From assembly GCF_003987185.1 (NCBI RefSeq), contig NZ_PIPS01000002.1, positions 248,001-312,000 on the forward strand: a DNA stretch of 64,000 bases. Reading direction: 5' to 3'. Under the pieces are notes generated by a model that was given only the letters and a program-made list of their open reading frames with translations, searched no databases and was not told the origin of the DNA. The position numbers were made by a program, and so were the translations under genes. This document shows positions 27,168 to 36,695 of this stretch, piece after piece (position 1 is the stretch's first letter; every line of letters starts with the position of its first letter). This DNA comes from Idiomarina aquatica. GTDB lineage: Bacteria; Pseudomonadota; Gammaproteobacteria; Enterobacterales; Alteromonadaceae.

Positions 27168-27901
27168 TGCCACAGCAACAACCGATGCCTCAGCAACTGC
27201 CCTTACAGGTACAATTACCGGATGACGAACTGTTTGCGACGTTTTATCGCGGACAGAACAGTGAAGCCGTTGATTGGCTGACGCAAATGGCGCAACGTCA
27301 TGCGGGGCCGGGCAAAACCGACCGCTTTACCTGGATTTCCGGGCCTGCCGCCAGCGGCAAAAGCCACTTGTTGCATGCAACCTTAGCAGCGGCCAATCAC
27401 GCCAATAAAAAGGTGATGTATCTGCCGTTTAATGAACTGCAACGCATCGAAGATGCGGCTGCTGTGCTTGAGGGAATGCATCACTTTGATCTGTTGTGTA
27501 TTGACGATGTGGATGCGGTATTAGATCGCGCGGACTGGTGTTTTGAGCTGTTTGCGCTGATAAACCGGATAACCGATGAAAAGACCGTGCGCATGGTGAT
27601 GACCGCGTCCCAGGCGGCAGCGCAAACCGAGGTTACGCTGCCTGACTTAAAGTCGCGCCTGCAATGGTCAACGGCTTACCAGTTAACGCCGCTGGATGAC
27701 GCTGATAAAGCCAAGGCGCTGTCGTTGCGAGCGGGTTGGCGAGGTCTGCAACTGCCGGCTGATGTCGCACAATTTATGTTGCACCGGCTGGGGCGCGATA
27801 TGCGCGAGCTATTACGTTATTTAAATGAACTTGATACGGCGTCGATGGCGCAACAGCGTCGTTTAACCATTCCCTTTGTTAAACAAACGCTGTCGATTTA
27901 A
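27167..27901 (+). CDS. hda: DnaA regulatory inactivator Hda
   Basis: 244 residues, an AAA+ protein homologous to DnaA domain III. Bound to the DNA-loaded sliding clamp, it triggers DnaA-ATP hydrolysis (RIDA). The clamp-binding motif is QLPL at residues 10-13, followed by LPDDELFATFYRGQN. Walker A is GPAASGKSHLLHA, Walker B is LLCIDDVDAV, and the sensor-II arginine region is LGRDMRELLRYLN. The ATG at 27167 overlaps the upstream stop; the GTG at 27152 is rejected because it lies inside DUF2066. Confidence 0.93.
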   Translation: MPQQQPMPQQLPLQVQLPDDELFATFYRGQNSEAVDWLTQMAQRHAGPGKTDRFTWISGPAASGKSHLLHATLAAANHANKKVMYLPFNELQRIEDAAAVLEGMHHFDLLCIDDVDAVLDRADWCFELFALINRITDEKTVRMVMTASQAAAQTEVTLPDLKSRLQWSTAYQLTPLDDADKAKALSLRAGWRGLQLPADVAQFMLHRLGRDMRELLRYLNELDTASMAQQRRLTIPFVKQTLSI

Positions 27902-28290
27902 TCCTGCCGTTGTTTCTTTAAGCCAAGTCCTTGAGCGCGTCCCTGATAACGGGCATAGCCGGTCGCGCCGACAAACGCACCGCTGGTTAACAGTAATTCC
28001 ACCAGCGCCAACCAGAATTCGCTCGGATGGGTATACAGTGTGGTCAGTGCGTGCAAAAAGTAAAACATGAGAATAAAGTTGAACCAGGCGTGGGTATAGG
28101 CTTTACCTTTTACCAGACCCGGTAACGGGAATAACAGCGGCAGTACCCAAAACAGTAACGCTAGAGGTAAGGGTAAGCTGACACTGTCGGGATCCTGCAA
28201 AAGTGTGTGCCAAAGCACCACAAAAAGCAGTAAAGGCCAGTAGCAAAGCTGGGTTAAAACGCGATAGAAACGCGGTTGTCTGGGCATCAT
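27898..28290 (-). CDS. DUF2069 membrane protein
   Basis: 130 residues with four hydrophobic helices and a basic end (YQGRAQGLGLKKQRQD). It fits the DUF2069 family; PLPGLVKGKAYTHAW is its typical central motif. The function is unknown. It follows wrbA after six bases and its last four bases overlap the hda stop from the other strand. The start may be either of two consecutive ATGs. Confidence 0.8.
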   Translation of the reverse strand: MMPRQPRFYRVLTQLCYWPLLLFVVLWHTLLQDPDSVSLPLPLALLFWVLPLLFPLPGLVKGKAYTHAWFNFILMFYFLHALTTLYTHPSEFWLALVELLLTSGAFVGATGYARYQGRAQGLGLKKQRQD

Positions 28291-28296
28291 GACGGT

Positions 28297-28881
28297 TCAG
28301 TCCTCAATGGTTGCGTGACGGCAGGCGGTTGCAATTTGACAGACCCGGCGACCGAGCGCAAAAGCGGTTTGTTGTTCGCTGCTGGTCAGGCTGGTGCGAT
28401 CATTCAAAAAACTGGCACCATAAGGAGAGCCTCCACCATCGCGACCATGCACACTGGGCTGTGAGTAAGGCACACCGGTTAACAACATACCGTGGTGAAG
28501 CAGTGGCAGTGCCAGGGACAGTAGGGTGGTTTCCTGACCGCCATGCAATGATGAGGTCGAGGTAAACACCGCGCCGGGCTTGTTGATCAAGACACCTTTA
28601 AGCCAGTCGTTACTGGTGCTTTCCCAAAACTTTTGCAACGCCGACGCCATGTGACCAAAGCGGGTTGGGCTACCCAACAACAGCGCATCGCATCGCGTCA
28701 GTTCGTCGCGTTCAATCACCATATCGCGGGCGCTGGCTGCGTCAGCATCGCTGTTAACCGTGCGCAACAGCGCTTCCCCCCCGGCGGCGGTTACACCTTC
28801 AGCAATGGCATCAGCGAGCCGTTGAGTGGCGCCGCCACGGCTAAAATACAAAATAATGACCTGAGTAGAGGACGTTGTCAT
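28297..28881 (-). CDS. wrbA: NAD(P)H:quinone oxidoreductase, WrbA family
   Basis: 194 residues, flavodoxin-like. The FMN loop is YFSRGGATQRLADAIAEG; GSPTRFGHMASALQKFWE and FTSTSSLHGGQETTLLSL are the other FMN-contacting loops that separate WrbA from ordinary flavodoxins. It reduces quinones by two electrons and limits redox cycling. It overlaps arsC by four bases and precedes DUF2069, an order common in this group. Confidence 0.9.
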   Translation of the reverse strand: MTTSSTQVIILYFSRGGATQRLADAIAEGVTAAGGEALLRTVNSDADAASARDMVIERDELTRCDALLLGSPTRFGHMASALQKFWESTSNDWLKGVLINKPGAVFTSTSSLHGGQETTLLSLALPLLHHGMLLTGVPYSQPSVHGRDGGGSPYGASFLNDRTSLTSSEQQTAFALGRRVCQIATACRHATIED

Positions 28882-29225
28882 AGGATATCGAGTACGTTTT
28901 CCGGAGGACGGCCAATCACTGCTTTATCGCCGTTAATCACGATCGGTCGTTCAATCAGTTTGGGATTATTAACCATGGCGGTAATCAAGGTATCGTTATC
29001 ATCGACGTCCGCCAGACCCAGTTCTTTATACAGGTCTTCTTTGGTGCGCATCAGTTGTTTTGGCTGTAATTGTAATAATTCCAGAATGCGCGTTAATTCA
29101 GCGGCGTTCGGTGGCGTTTTTAAGTATTCAACCACAGTAGGCTGAGCGTCACGTTCTTCGATAAGCGCCAGTGTTTGGCGAGATTTTGAACAGCGGGGGT
29201 TATGATAGATGGTTAATTCACTCAT
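28878..29225 (-). CDS. arsC: ArsC-family arsenate reductase (glutaredoxin type), YfgD-like
   Basis: 115 residues with a thioredoxin-like fold. The catalytic cysteine lies in YHNPRCSKSRQTLALIEE, and the RPIVINGDKAVIGRPPE stretch holds the conserved C-terminal basic residue of ArsC/YfgD. No ars operon is nearby, so a general thiol-redox role with WrbA is at least as likely as arsenate detoxification. It is the first gene of the arsC-wrbA-DUF2069 operon, divergent from the thioredoxin lipoprotein. Confidence 0.88.
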   Translation of the reverse strand: MSELTIYHNPRCSKSRQTLALIEERDAQPTVVEYLKTPPNAAELTRILELLQLQPKQLMRTKEDLYKELGLADVDDNDTLITAMVNNPKLIERPIVINGDKAVIGRPPENVLDIL

Positions 29226-29322
29226 GCGATTGACTCTTGCGTGATATTCGATAAAGGTAGCTTCATGTTACCGCAAAGCGTTAAATGAAGGCAAAAATCT
29301 CGATAAAAACAGGACAATAAAA

Positions 29323-29778
29323 ATGAAACATAGATATTTGTCATGGCTAGCCGTGCTGCTGCTCGGCGCGTGCTCGCCACAACCTGACATTGCCACAACC
29401 GCCGATGACAACGTCAGTTGGCAACAGCAAGACGCCACCGTCGTAATTAATTATTTCGCTGAATGGTGTGCCCCTTGCCTTCGCGAATTGCCTGAGTTGA
29501 ATGAGTTTTATCATCAGGATGTGGCCAACAACCCCGAGCTTAAGTTGATAGGGGTGAGTTTTGATCCGCTTGATAATGAGCAAATAAGGGCTCTGGCCCA
29601 ACGGCATGGCATCGACTACCCATTAGCGTTGGCACAACCGCCGGCAAATTATCCGTTCGAACGTCCGAAAATGTTGCCGGCAACTTATGTCGTGTTCCCT
29701 GACGGCCGGGTGAAAGGGCCGATGATGGGAGAGCAGACGCTGACTTCACTGCGCGCAGCGGTGTCGGAGTCACATTAG
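29323..29778 (+). CDS. TlpA-like thioredoxin-fold lipoprotein
   Basis: 151 residues. The signal peptide ends in the lipobox LGAC with lipid-modified Cys17; the redox motif WCAPC has C49 and C52, and the cis-proline segment is KMLPATYVVFPDG. It is probably tethered in the periplasm and reduces or isomerises disulfides. It is convergent with bepA, and the two coding ends overlap by nine bases, so an oxidative-folding role together with the BepA quality-control protease is tempting but inferred. Confidence 0.85.
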   Translation: MKHRYLSWLAVLLLGACSPQPDIATTADDNVSWQQQDATVVINYFAEWCAPCLRELPELNEFYHQDVANNPELKLIGVSFDPLDNEQIRALAQRHGIDYPLALAQPPANYPFERPKMLPATYVVFPDGRVKGPMMGEQTLTSLRAAVSESH

Positions 29779-31218
29779 GTTTTGTGCCTGTTCCAGTTGC
29801 GCCCTTAATTGGTCGATACGGGCGTTCAGGCGCTTTAAGGTTACGTCGTTATTGGTGTGATTGTGTGCGGTATGCAACTGGTCAATGGCCAGTTTGAAGT
29901 TACCGCGCAACGCTAATGCCTCAGCGCGTGTTTCGTACATCGCGGCACGGTTAGCACTGCGTTCATAGGCGTTGGTGAGCAGGTCCAGCGCCAATATATG
30001 ATGGTTATTTTCCAGTAAGAAGTGGCGCAACAAGTCGATGGCAAGTGAAATCTCACCGGCTTCGATGGCTGCGTTGGCAAAGTTAAGGGTTACCACCGGC
30101 TCATTGGGTGAGCGTTGGTAGGCATCTCTCAGCAGGTTGAGTGCTTCGTCGTAGCGTTGTTGCTGCAGCAAAATATCCGTTTGCACGTCGAGATAAAAAC
30201 GGTTGCGTGGAGTCTGGGCTAACAACGGCGCCAGATGTTCAGCGGCGCGCTCGGCATTGCCATCGTCCAAAGCCCTTATAGCTAGGGCGTACAAGCCATA
30301 TTGACGCGCGAACGGGTCAGTGCTGTTGCTGAGCGCCTGCAGTTCAGATTCGGTGCTGGACCGTGTATAACGGGCATCCACTCGCGCCTTGGCTAAATGA
30401 AAATCGAGGCTGGGCGCGACGTTGCGGCGTTGCATACTTTCTGCCCGAGCGCGGGTATCGGCGATACGGGATTCTGGCAGCGGGTGCGTCATTAGCATCT
30501 CCGGCGGCTTGCTGACATACCGATATTTTTCCGCCAAGCGACCAAAAAAGTTAGGCGCTCCGGCCGGATCGTAGCCCGCATTGGCCAATACGCCCATACC
30601 AATTCGGTCAGCTTCTTGTTCGTACAAACGGGTATAATTGATTTGTGATTGCTGCGACATACCCATGGTGGCATACAGCCCGGCGGCACCGGCTTCGGCA
30701 TTGGCCATGCCGAGCAAGATCGAACCCACCAGTCCGGCGATGGTCATCGGCATACTGCGTTGCTGTTCCTGCATTCGGCGCACGATATGACGCTGGGTTA
30801 CGTGAGCAATCTCGTGGCCGAGTACGGCCGCAAGTTCCGATTCGTTACGGGCTTCCTGGATCAGCCCGGTATGCACACCAACATAGCCTCCGAAAAACGC
30901 AAAGGCATTAATTTCGGGATTATTGATCCAGAAAAAATTAAACGGGTAACGAACACTGTCGGCGTGGCGCACTAAGCTGTTGCCGAGTTCGGCTAAATAA
31001 CTGTCCAGTGCCGGATCGGCAATAATGGGTGCCTGGGCTCGTACCTGACGCATATAATAATCGCCAATCAGTCGTTCCCGTTCGACACTCATAAAGCCGG
31101 CCCCGGTGGTTCCCATTTGTGGCAGACGCGAATGATCTTGCGCCACAGATACCGAACTTACCCCGGTTAGCAGGGCAACACTACAAATTGTGATTAATGT
31201 ATGACGAAAGGATGGCAT
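29770..31218 (-). CDS. bepA: Periplasmic M48 metalloprotease/chaperone with TPR repeats
   Basis: 482 residues. A signal peptide (about 1-27, ending SVSVAQ) precedes an M48 protease domain with zinc motif HEIAH in VLGHEIAHVTQRH and the third ligand in YEQEADRIGM. The C-terminal half (about 300-480) consists of TPR helices. BepA degrades or assists outer-membrane proteins such as LptD. The start at 31218 is an ATG preceded by AAGAG; a TTG at 31239 is less likely. The perM gene lies divergently beside it, as in E. coli. Confidence 0.93.
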   Translation of the reverse strand: MPSFRHTLITICSVALLTGVSSVSVAQDHSRLPQMGTTGAGFMSVERERLIGDYYMRQVRAQAPIIADPALDSYLAELGNSLVRHADSVRYPFNFFWINNPEINAFAFFGGYVGVHTGLIQEARNESELAAVLGHEIAHVTQRHIVRRMQEQQRSMPMTIAGLVGSILLGMANAEAGAAGLYATMGMSQQSQINYTRLYEQEADRIGMGVLANAGYDPAGAPNFFGRLAEKYRYVSKPPEMLMTHPLPESRIADTRARAESMQRRNVAPSLDFHLAKARVDARYTRSSTESELQALSNSTDPFARQYGLYALAIRALDDGNAERAAEHLAPLLAQTPRNRFYLDVQTDILLQQQRYDEALNLLRDAYQRSPNEPVVTLNFANAAIEAGEISLAIDLLRHFLLENNHHILALDLLTNAYERSANRAAMYETRAEALALRGNFKLAIDQLHTAHNHTNNDVTLKRLNARIDQLRAQLEQAQNLM

Positions 31219-31353
31219 GTACGGCTCTTGAGTTAACAACCTGCTGTTGCTATGAGTTAGTAATTAAAAAATAGTTCCTTTTTACTCTATGGGGTTATGG
31301 AAAGATTGCAAGGGCTGATATGATGATAGCAGTAGCTCCGAGGTATTAACGAC

Positions 31354-32424
31354 ATGCTGGATTACCTAAAACAATGGTATAACCGTAAGTTTTCTGACCC
31401 TAACGCCGTAACACTATTTTTGTTGCTGGTATTTGGGGTATCTCTGATCGTCTTTTTTGGCAATTTACTGGCGCCCATCCTTATTGCTGTCGCGCTGGCC
31501 TACTTGTTGGACTGGCCGGTTACCCGACTGATGCACCTCGGTTTATCACGGCTGTTGGCAAGTATTGTTACTTTTACGCTGTTTGTGGCGCTGGCGCTTA
31601 TCCTGGTGGTAACACTGGTGCCGGTTATCTGGCAGCAAAGCACGACACTGGTTACGGAACTGCCGGAAATGTTGACGAATGTGCAGATTTGGCTGCACAA
31701 GCTACCCGAACTGTTCCCTAACATTATCGATCAGGCACAGATCAACGAACTGATGCAAAGCCTGCGCCGTCGGGCGGTTGCCATGGGCGAACAATTGCTG
31801 ACGTTGTCATTGAGCTCGATTGCCAACGTGATGGCCATTATGGTGTATCTGATTGTGGTGCCTCTGCTGGTGTTCTTTATGTTGAAAGATCGCGATGAGC
31901 TGATGTCGCACCTGAATCGCGTGCTGCCGTCTAACCGCCAATTAATCAGTCAGGTTGGCCAGGAAATGAACCTACAAATCATGAACTACATTCGCGGTAA
32001 AGCGATTGAAGTGGTGGTGGTGGCGGTCGTCAGTTTTATCACTTTCTTTGCGTTCGACCTGCGGTACGCGGCGTTGTTGTCGATTATGGTCGGTTTTTCC
32101 GTATTAATTCCTTATATTGGTGCGGCTGTTGTGACCATCCCGGTGTTGTTGGTGGCCTTTTTTCAATTCGGTCCAACCTCAACCTTCGCCTGGATAGCGG
32201 TTGCCTACTTTATTATTCAGGCGTTGGACGGTAACTTGCTGGTGCCGATTTTGTTTTCGGAGGCGGTCAGTTTAAATCCCGTTTATATCATTGCTGCAGT
32301 GGTGGTTTTTGGTGGTATCTGGGGCTTTTGGGGGGTGTTTTTCGCAATCCCACTGGCCAGTCTGGTCAAAGCCGTATTAACCGCCTGGTCCAGTGGGGTT
32401 GAACAACAAACTAACGCCGGTTAG
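31354..32424 (+). CDS. perM: AI-2E family transporter (PerM)
   Basis: 356 residues with eight predicted membrane helices. The family is marked by FGNLLAPILIAVALAYLLDWPV, YLIVVPLLVFFMLKDRDEL and LIPYIGAAVVTIPV. Members export the quorum signal AI-2 or serve as ion antiporters; the substrate here is not known. The last four bases overlap the convergent bcp gene. Confidence 0.88.
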   Translation: MLDYLKQWYNRKFSDPNAVTLFLLLVFGVSLIVFFGNLLAPILIAVALAYLLDWPVTRLMHLGLSRLLASIVTFTLFVALALILVVTLVPVIWQQSTTLVTELPEMLTNVQIWLHKLPELFPNIIDQAQINELMQSLRRRAVAMGEQLLTLSLSSIANVMAIMVYLIVVPLLVFFMLKDRDELMSHLNRVLPSNRQLISQVGQEMNLQIMNYIRGKAIEVVVVAVVSFITFFAFDLRYAALLSIMVGFSVLIPYIGAAVVTIPVLLVAFFQFGPTSTFAWIAVAYFIIQALDGNLLVPILFSEAVSLNPVYIIAAVVVFGGIWGFWGVFFAIPLASLVKAVLTAWSSGVEQQTNAG

Positions 32425-32894
32425 TTGTTATCATTCAGAGCGTCGAGGACCACCTCATGGTGGTTCTTGGTTTTGAACTTATCAAATACCTGGCTGATGG
32501 TGCCGTCCTGCTCGATTAAAAAGCTGATGCGGTGAATGCCGTCGTATTCTTTACCCATGAATTTTTTCGGTCCCCAGACGCCAAATTGATCGGCGACCTG
32601 GTGATCCTCGTCACTCAACAGTGTGAAGTTTAATTCGTCGCGCTCGGTGAACTTAGCCAAACGCTTAGGTGCGTCCGGGCTGATGCCAACTGAGATGACG
32701 TTGTGCTCGGCCAGCTTATCTTTTTGGTCCCGCAAGTTTTGCGCCTGTACCGTACAACCCGGGGTCATTGCTTTTGGATAAAAATAGACCAGCACCCGGT
32801 GTTGCTGCAGTAACTCGGCCAGTTTAACGGTATTTTCATTGGCGTCAGCCAGTTCAAACATAGGGGCTTTATCGCCAGCTTGTAAACGTTCCAT
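32421..32894 (-). CDS. bcp: Peroxiredoxin, Bcp/PrxQ type with a single cysteine
   Basis: 157 residues. The peroxidatic cysteine C47 lies in MTPGCTVQAQNLRD. Position 52, the resolving cysteine in E. coli Bcp, is Gln, and no other Cys exists in the protein. It should thus be a 1-Cys enzyme needing an outside thiol partner. Other conserved sites (YFYPKAMTPGC, GVWGPKKFMGKEYDGIHR) are intact. The ATG at 32894 follows AGGGAG; the longer frame to 32987 is rejected. gcvR, which lies between bcp and dapA in E. coli, is absent here. Confidence 0.92.
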   Translation of the reverse strand: MERLQAGDKAPMFELADANENTVKLAELLQQHRVLVYFYPKAMTPGCTVQAQNLRDQKDKLAEHNVISVGISPDAPKRLAKFTERDELNFTLLSDEDHQVADQFGVWGPKKFMGKEYDGIHRISFLIEQDGTISQVFDKFKTKNHHEVVLDALNDNN

Positions 32895-33061
32895 TCGGAT
32901 CTCCCTTGATGATTTGATGAAAGCTAATGAGTTATAGAATACCTTAGTGCGGTTTGGATTAAAAATTGATGGAACCATTGCACGCAACTATGTTCCTAGT
33001 CTTGTCTTTATATTGGTGTGCCATTACCATTGTAAGCCGCAATTTTTTATACGGAGTAGAT

Positions 33062-33952
33062 ATGCTAAAGGGTAGTATTGTTGCGTTAGTTACGCCTTTT
33101 ACCAAATACGGCAATATCGATTATAGCGAATTAGAGTATTTGGTTAACCGTCACGTAGAGGCTGGAACTGACGCTATCGTCGCGGTAGGAACCACGGGCG
33201 AATCTACCACACTTAGCCATGAGGAGCACATTGACGTTGTCAGTGCGATGGTGGAATTGGCGGATGGCCGCATAGGTGTGATTGGTGGTAACGGTTCAAA
33301 TTCAACCAGTGAAGCGGTGCAGTTGACCGAAAAAATGAGTCACCTCGGTGTCGACGGTTTCCTCAACGTTACCCCCTACTACAACAAACCCTCGCTGGCA
33401 GGCCTTATTGCTCACTACAAAGCCTGCGCTGAAGTCAGTGACATACCTCAAATTCTTTATAACGTGCCAGGTCGCACCGCACTGGATATGACCCCGGATG
33501 TGATTGAGCAATTGGCGGCCATTGACGGAATTATTGGTATCAAAGAAGCAACCGGCGACATTAGCCGCGTCGCGGATTTGAGGCGTCGTTGCGGTGATGA
33601 TTTCATCCTGTTAAGTGGTGATGACCCGACCGCCCGGGAGTTTATGCTGGCCGGCGGTGATGGCGTGATCAGTGTTACCGCTAACGTTGTACCGGCACAG
33701 ATGAAAGCGCTCGTTGAAGCAGCTACTCAAGGTCTGCGCGCAGAAGCTGAAGCGATTGACAAGCAACTAGAGGCGTTGCACCAGGTGTTGTTTATTGAGT
33801 CAAACCCTATCCCGGTAAAATGGGCATTGGCGTTGATGGGTTGGTGCAGTGCAAATTATCGGTTACCGTTAACCCCGCCGGAACTTCATCATCAAGAAAA
33901 AATCGAAGCGGTGTTAGCCGAACTGGATTTATTAAATTCTCAGGAGTCGTAA
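33062..33952 (+). CDS. dapA: 4-hydroxy-tetrahydrodipicolinate synthase
   Basis: 296 residues. It condenses pyruvate with aspartate semialdehyde, the committed step to lysine and diaminopimelate. MLKGSIVALVTPF is the typical start; GTTGESTTLSHEEH, the catalytic tyrosine in LYNVPGRT and the Schiff-base lysine in IGIKEATGD are present. The ATG at 33062 follows GGAG; an upstream in-frame start at 32966 does not fit. It overlaps bamC by one base (TAATG). Confidence 0.96.
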   Translation: MLKGSIVALVTPFTKYGNIDYSELEYLVNRHVEAGTDAIVAVGTTGESTTLSHEEHIDVVSAMVELADGRIGVIGGNGSNSTSEAVQLTEKMSHLGVDGFLNVTPYYNKPSLAGLIAHYKACAEVSDIPQILYNVPGRTALDMTPDVIEQLAAIDGIIGIKEATGDISRVADLRRRCGDDFILLSGDDPTAREFMLAGGDGVISVTANVVPAQMKALVEAATQGLRAEAEAIDKQLEALHQVLFIESNPIPVKWALALMGWCSANYRLPLTPPELHHQEKIEAVLAELDLLNSQES

Positions 33953-35043
33953 TGAAATTAACTCGCGTTGCTACAGTGGTAGCCGCAGCCACCGCCTTGT
34001 CGGCATGTTCCAGCGGGCCGAAAGAGCAGGCCAGTGGAGATTTTGACTACGCGCAGATGAACCAACCTTCCGCATTGGTCGTGCCTTCAGAACTTGAAGC
34101 GCCGGAAACCGAAAGTGATTACGAGGTGCCAGCCAATCAGATCGCGGCCGGAAACGTTGGGGCTGACGTCAATGTCATGTCACCGCGGCTGGTACGTCCC
34201 GTTGCGCTGGGCAGTCGAGTACTGGAAAATGAACAGCAGACCACGGTTTATTTTGATGTGGTTGACGGTATGGGTGGAGCGGTTGTCGATTTTGTTTGGC
34301 GTGCGGCAGAGAATGTCCTGCAACGTCGAAACATTCAGTGGCAACAAGTTGATCAAACTACCTGGTTGAGCGAGCCGGTAACGCGTGCGATGGAACTGGA
34401 AGCTGAAGACAGCAGTTTTTGGGATTTTGGTGAAAACAGCACACGTCGCCTGGAACGCAGCTATCGTTATCAGTTAAGCCAGGACCCTGCGTCTCATGGC
34501 CGCACCACCTCGTTAACCATCGACCTTAAAGATGTAACAGAAAAGCGCGACGGCAAGGCTCAACCAATGTCGGAGTTGTTGCAAACCAACACTGAGGTGG
34601 CGTTACTCAATGCGGTGATCTCCGAAGTTAACCGTCTGCAGCAGGAGGGTGTTATTGCGGAGGGTAACCAAGTGGTACCGTTGACCCTGGCAACGAACAA
34701 CAAGCAGCAGCCTGCCTTTATTATCGGTATGTCGTTTGAGAATGCGTGGCCATTGACGGGTCTGGCGCTGGATCAAATTGGTCTGATTGTCGACGATCTT
34801 AACCGTGACGCTGGTACTTATTTTGTTGAGTACAGCAAGCCTGACAGTGGCTTCCTATTCATGGGCGGCGATGATTATGAGGCGCTTGATATTGAAGAAG
34901 GGGAATACGAAGTCCGTTTGGTCGAGTATAATGATGACACCTCAATGACCGTATTACGCGACGGCGAAGTGGTTAGTGAAGCTTGGTTAAAAGCCATCGA
35001 AAACGCTTTTGCAGACGCCTTGCAAGAGCAAAATCAACGTTAA
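33952..35043 (+). CDS. bamC: Outer-membrane assembly lipoprotein BamC
   Basis: 363 residues. The signal peptide ends in lipobox LSAC with Cys19. The unstructured region after it ([14 protein letters not shown]) contains the conserved BamD-contacting type of segment, and two helix-grip domains follow. BamC is an accessory subunit of the BAM complex that folds outer-membrane proteins. The start overlaps the dapA stop by one base, and purC follows after 19 bases, reproducing the dapA-bamC-purC order of E. coli. Confidence 0.93.
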   Translation: MKLTRVATVVAAATALSACSSGPKEQASGDFDYAQMNQPSALVVPSELEAPETESDYEVPANQIAAGNVGADVNVMSPRLVRPVALGSRVLENEQQTTVYFDVVDGMGGAVVDFVWRAAENVLQRRNIQWQQVDQTTWLSEPVTRAMELEAEDSSFWDFGENSTRRLERSYRYQLSQDPASHGRTTSLTIDLKDVTEKRDGKAQPMSELLQTNTEVALLNAVISEVNRLQQEGVIAEGNQVVPLTLATNNKQQPAFIIGMSFENAWPLTGLALDQIGLIVDDLNRDAGTYFVEYSKPDSGFLFMGGDDYEALDIEEGEYEVRLVEYNDDTSMTVLRDGEVVSEAWLKAIENAFADALQEQNQR

Positions 35044-35062
35044 TATAAGGGTTTGCCCAGTC

Positions 35063-35776
35063 ATGGAAAAACGCAGTGAGTTGTACCGCGGTAAAGCGAA
35101 AACCGTTTATCAAACCGATGATCCTAATCGGCTGATACTTGAGTTTCGTAACGATACGTCTGCCTTTGATGGTGAAAAAGTCGAGCAGTTAGATGATAAA
35201 GGTATGGTTAACAATCGTTTTAACCACTTCATCATGACACGGCTGGAAGAGGCTGGCATTCCAACTCAGTTGGATCGTTTGCTCAGTGACAACGAATCGC
35301 TGGTTAAGAAGCTCGATATGATCCCGGTAGAATGTGTGGTTCGCAACGTTGCTGCAGGCTCGCTGGTGCGCCGTCTGGGCGTTGAAGAAGGGAAAGCGTT
35401 AAATCCGCCGACCTTTGAGTTTTTCCTGAAGAATGATGCATTGCATGACCCAATGGTTAACGAATATCACATTCAAGCCTTTGGCTGGGCGACCAAAGAA
35501 CAAATTGAGCAAATGAAAACCCTGACCTTCAAGGTTAATGCCGTACTCAAGTCGTTGTTTGAGCAGGCGGGTCTGATCTTGGTTGATTACAAACTGGAGT
35601 TTGGTGTCTGCGACGGCGAATTGGTACTGGGCGATGAATTTACCCCAGATGGTTGTCGCTTATGGGACGCTAAGACCCGTGAGAAACTCGATAAGGACCG
35701 CTTCCGTCAAGGCTTAGGCGGTGTAGTTGAGGCCTATCGCGAAGTCGCACAACGCTTAGGTGTGCAGCTGTCCTGA
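35063..35776 (+). CDS. purC: SAICAR synthetase
   Basis: 237 residues, the standard bacterial length. It ligates aspartate to CAIR in purine synthesis. [16 protein letters not shown] is the N-terminal ATP loop; [33 protein letters not shown] and [23 protein letters not shown] are family motifs including metal ligands. A hairpin (35784-35803) follows. Confidence 0.96.
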   Translation: MEKRSELYRGKAKTVYQTDDPNRLILEFRNDTSAFDGEKVEQLDDKGMVNNRFNHFIMTRLEEAGIPTQLDRLLSDNESLVKKLDMIPVECVVRNVAAGSLVRRLGVEEGKALNPPTFEFFLKNDALHDPMVNEYHIQAFGWATKEQIEQMKTLTFKVNAVLKSLFEQAGLILVDYKLEFGVCDGELVLGDEFTPDGCRLWDAKTREKLDKDRFRQGLGGVVEAYREVAQRLGVQLS

Positions 35777-35783
35777 TGAGGTT

Positions 35784-35803
35784 TCGCTCGCTACTGCGAG
35801 CGA
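35784..35803. terminator. Hairpin between purC and the DUF2897 gene
   Basis: TCGCTCGC and GCGAGCGA form a perfect 8-bp stem around TACT. No strong T run follows on the plus strand. It overlaps the 3' end of the convergent gene and may serve both directions. Confidence 0.5.
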
Positions 35804-36000
35804 TCCGACGCCGAAGGTTTGTTGTTCTCCGCACCGGATGATGTTTCATTGTCCGGTGTTTTTTTGTCTGTACTATTGTCCTCGTTGGTGTCCTTGTTGG
35901 TTGGCCATTTGAATTTGCTGGTGTATTTCAGCACCATTAAATTACTGACCACGACACCGATCACTAAAAGGATGAGTAGCCACACCAAGTGTTGGTCCAT
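35791..36000 (-). CDS. Small single-span membrane protein, DUF2897-like
   Basis: 69 residues: one membrane helix (about 6-26, [20 protein letters not shown]) then a highly polar tail rich in Asn, Asp, Lys and Ser. It resembles DUF2897 proteins, and takes the position of ypfN, another small membrane protein downstream of dapE in E. coli, although the sequence is different. Function unknown. It overlaps the M15 gene by 37 bases. Confidence 0.7.
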   Translation of the reverse strand: MDQHLVWLLILLVIGVVVSNLMVLKYTSKFKWPTNKDTNEDNSTDKKTPDNETSSGAENNKPSASDRSQ

Positions 36001-36695
36001 CCGTTATCCTCGCTTATGTTGTTGATGTACTGTTTTTGGATGTGCGGCAACTGTTCCAACACCGTCGTTTTGCCCTCTAACGGCAGTGATTGCAGTAACT
36101 CCGTGAGCACCGTTAAGCTTAACTGCTGTTGTAACTGAGTTGCCAGCGGACGATAGCTCAGGTGCCATGGTTCCTGTGCTACGCCACCTTGATAACGTGC
36201 GTAAGGAAAGAAAAAGCCAAACTCGTGTGCGTGCTCTGTAAGCCATTGCCAGACATGAAAACAAGGGCCACTGGGATCGCAGTATTCCGACGGCACCAGT
36301 TGTAACGTGTTGCTGCCATCGCGAAACGGTCGCGGGTCGAACACGTCAAAATCACTTCCCCAGTGATGACGGCTGGCGCCGGGCAGGGCGGACCAATGTA
36401 AAATGGCATGCATCAGTGCGGCGGGCTCTAAGGCCGTGACCGTCAGAGGCTGACCGTTTTTATCCAGTACGCTTTGCTGGCCTTGCCATTTACGGTTCCA
36501 GATCGACAATTGCCGTTGCAGCGAACGAAACCCCGAGGCAATTGCCAGCGAAATGCCCGCGTCTTCTGCTGCCGCGCGCATTTTCAGGTAAGCCTCAGCA
36601 GCCAGCGGGTGAAGCTTCGCCTGCTCGCCCGCCAGCGTGGTTAAGTGGCTGTCCGTTTGGCCGGTCAGTTGAGCAATACTCAGTTGCTCTGGCAT
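35964..36695 (-). CDS. M15 family D-alanyl-D-alanine carboxypeptidase (VanY-like)
   Basis: 243 residues. Zinc-site motif [12 protein letters not shown] gives H110 and D117, and E175-P-W-H178 supplies the catalytic Glu and last ligand. [15 protein letters not shown] also fits VanY/DacB. No signal peptide is visible, so it is probably cytoplasmic or uses another export route; such LD/DD-carboxypeptidases can trim recycled muropeptides. It overlaps dapE by 16 bases, linking diaminopimelate supply to cell-wall trimming. Confidence 0.85.
   Translation of the reverse strand: MPEQLSIAQLTGQTDSHLTTLAGEQAKLHPLAAEAYLKMRAAAEDAGISLAIASGFRSLQRQLSIWNRKWQGQQSVLDKNGQPLTVTALEPAALMHAILHWSALPGASRHHWGSDFDVFDPRPFRDGSNTLQLVPSEYCDPSGPCFHVWQWLTEHAHEFGFFFPYARYQGGVAQEPWHLSYRPLATQLQQQLSLTVLTELLQSLPLEGKTTVLEQLPHIQKQYINNISEDNGWTNTWCGYSSF

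Noticed and set aside
28878-29225. Arsenic resistance operon
   Set aside because: Only the ArsC-like gene is present; no arsB, arsR or acr3 neighbours.
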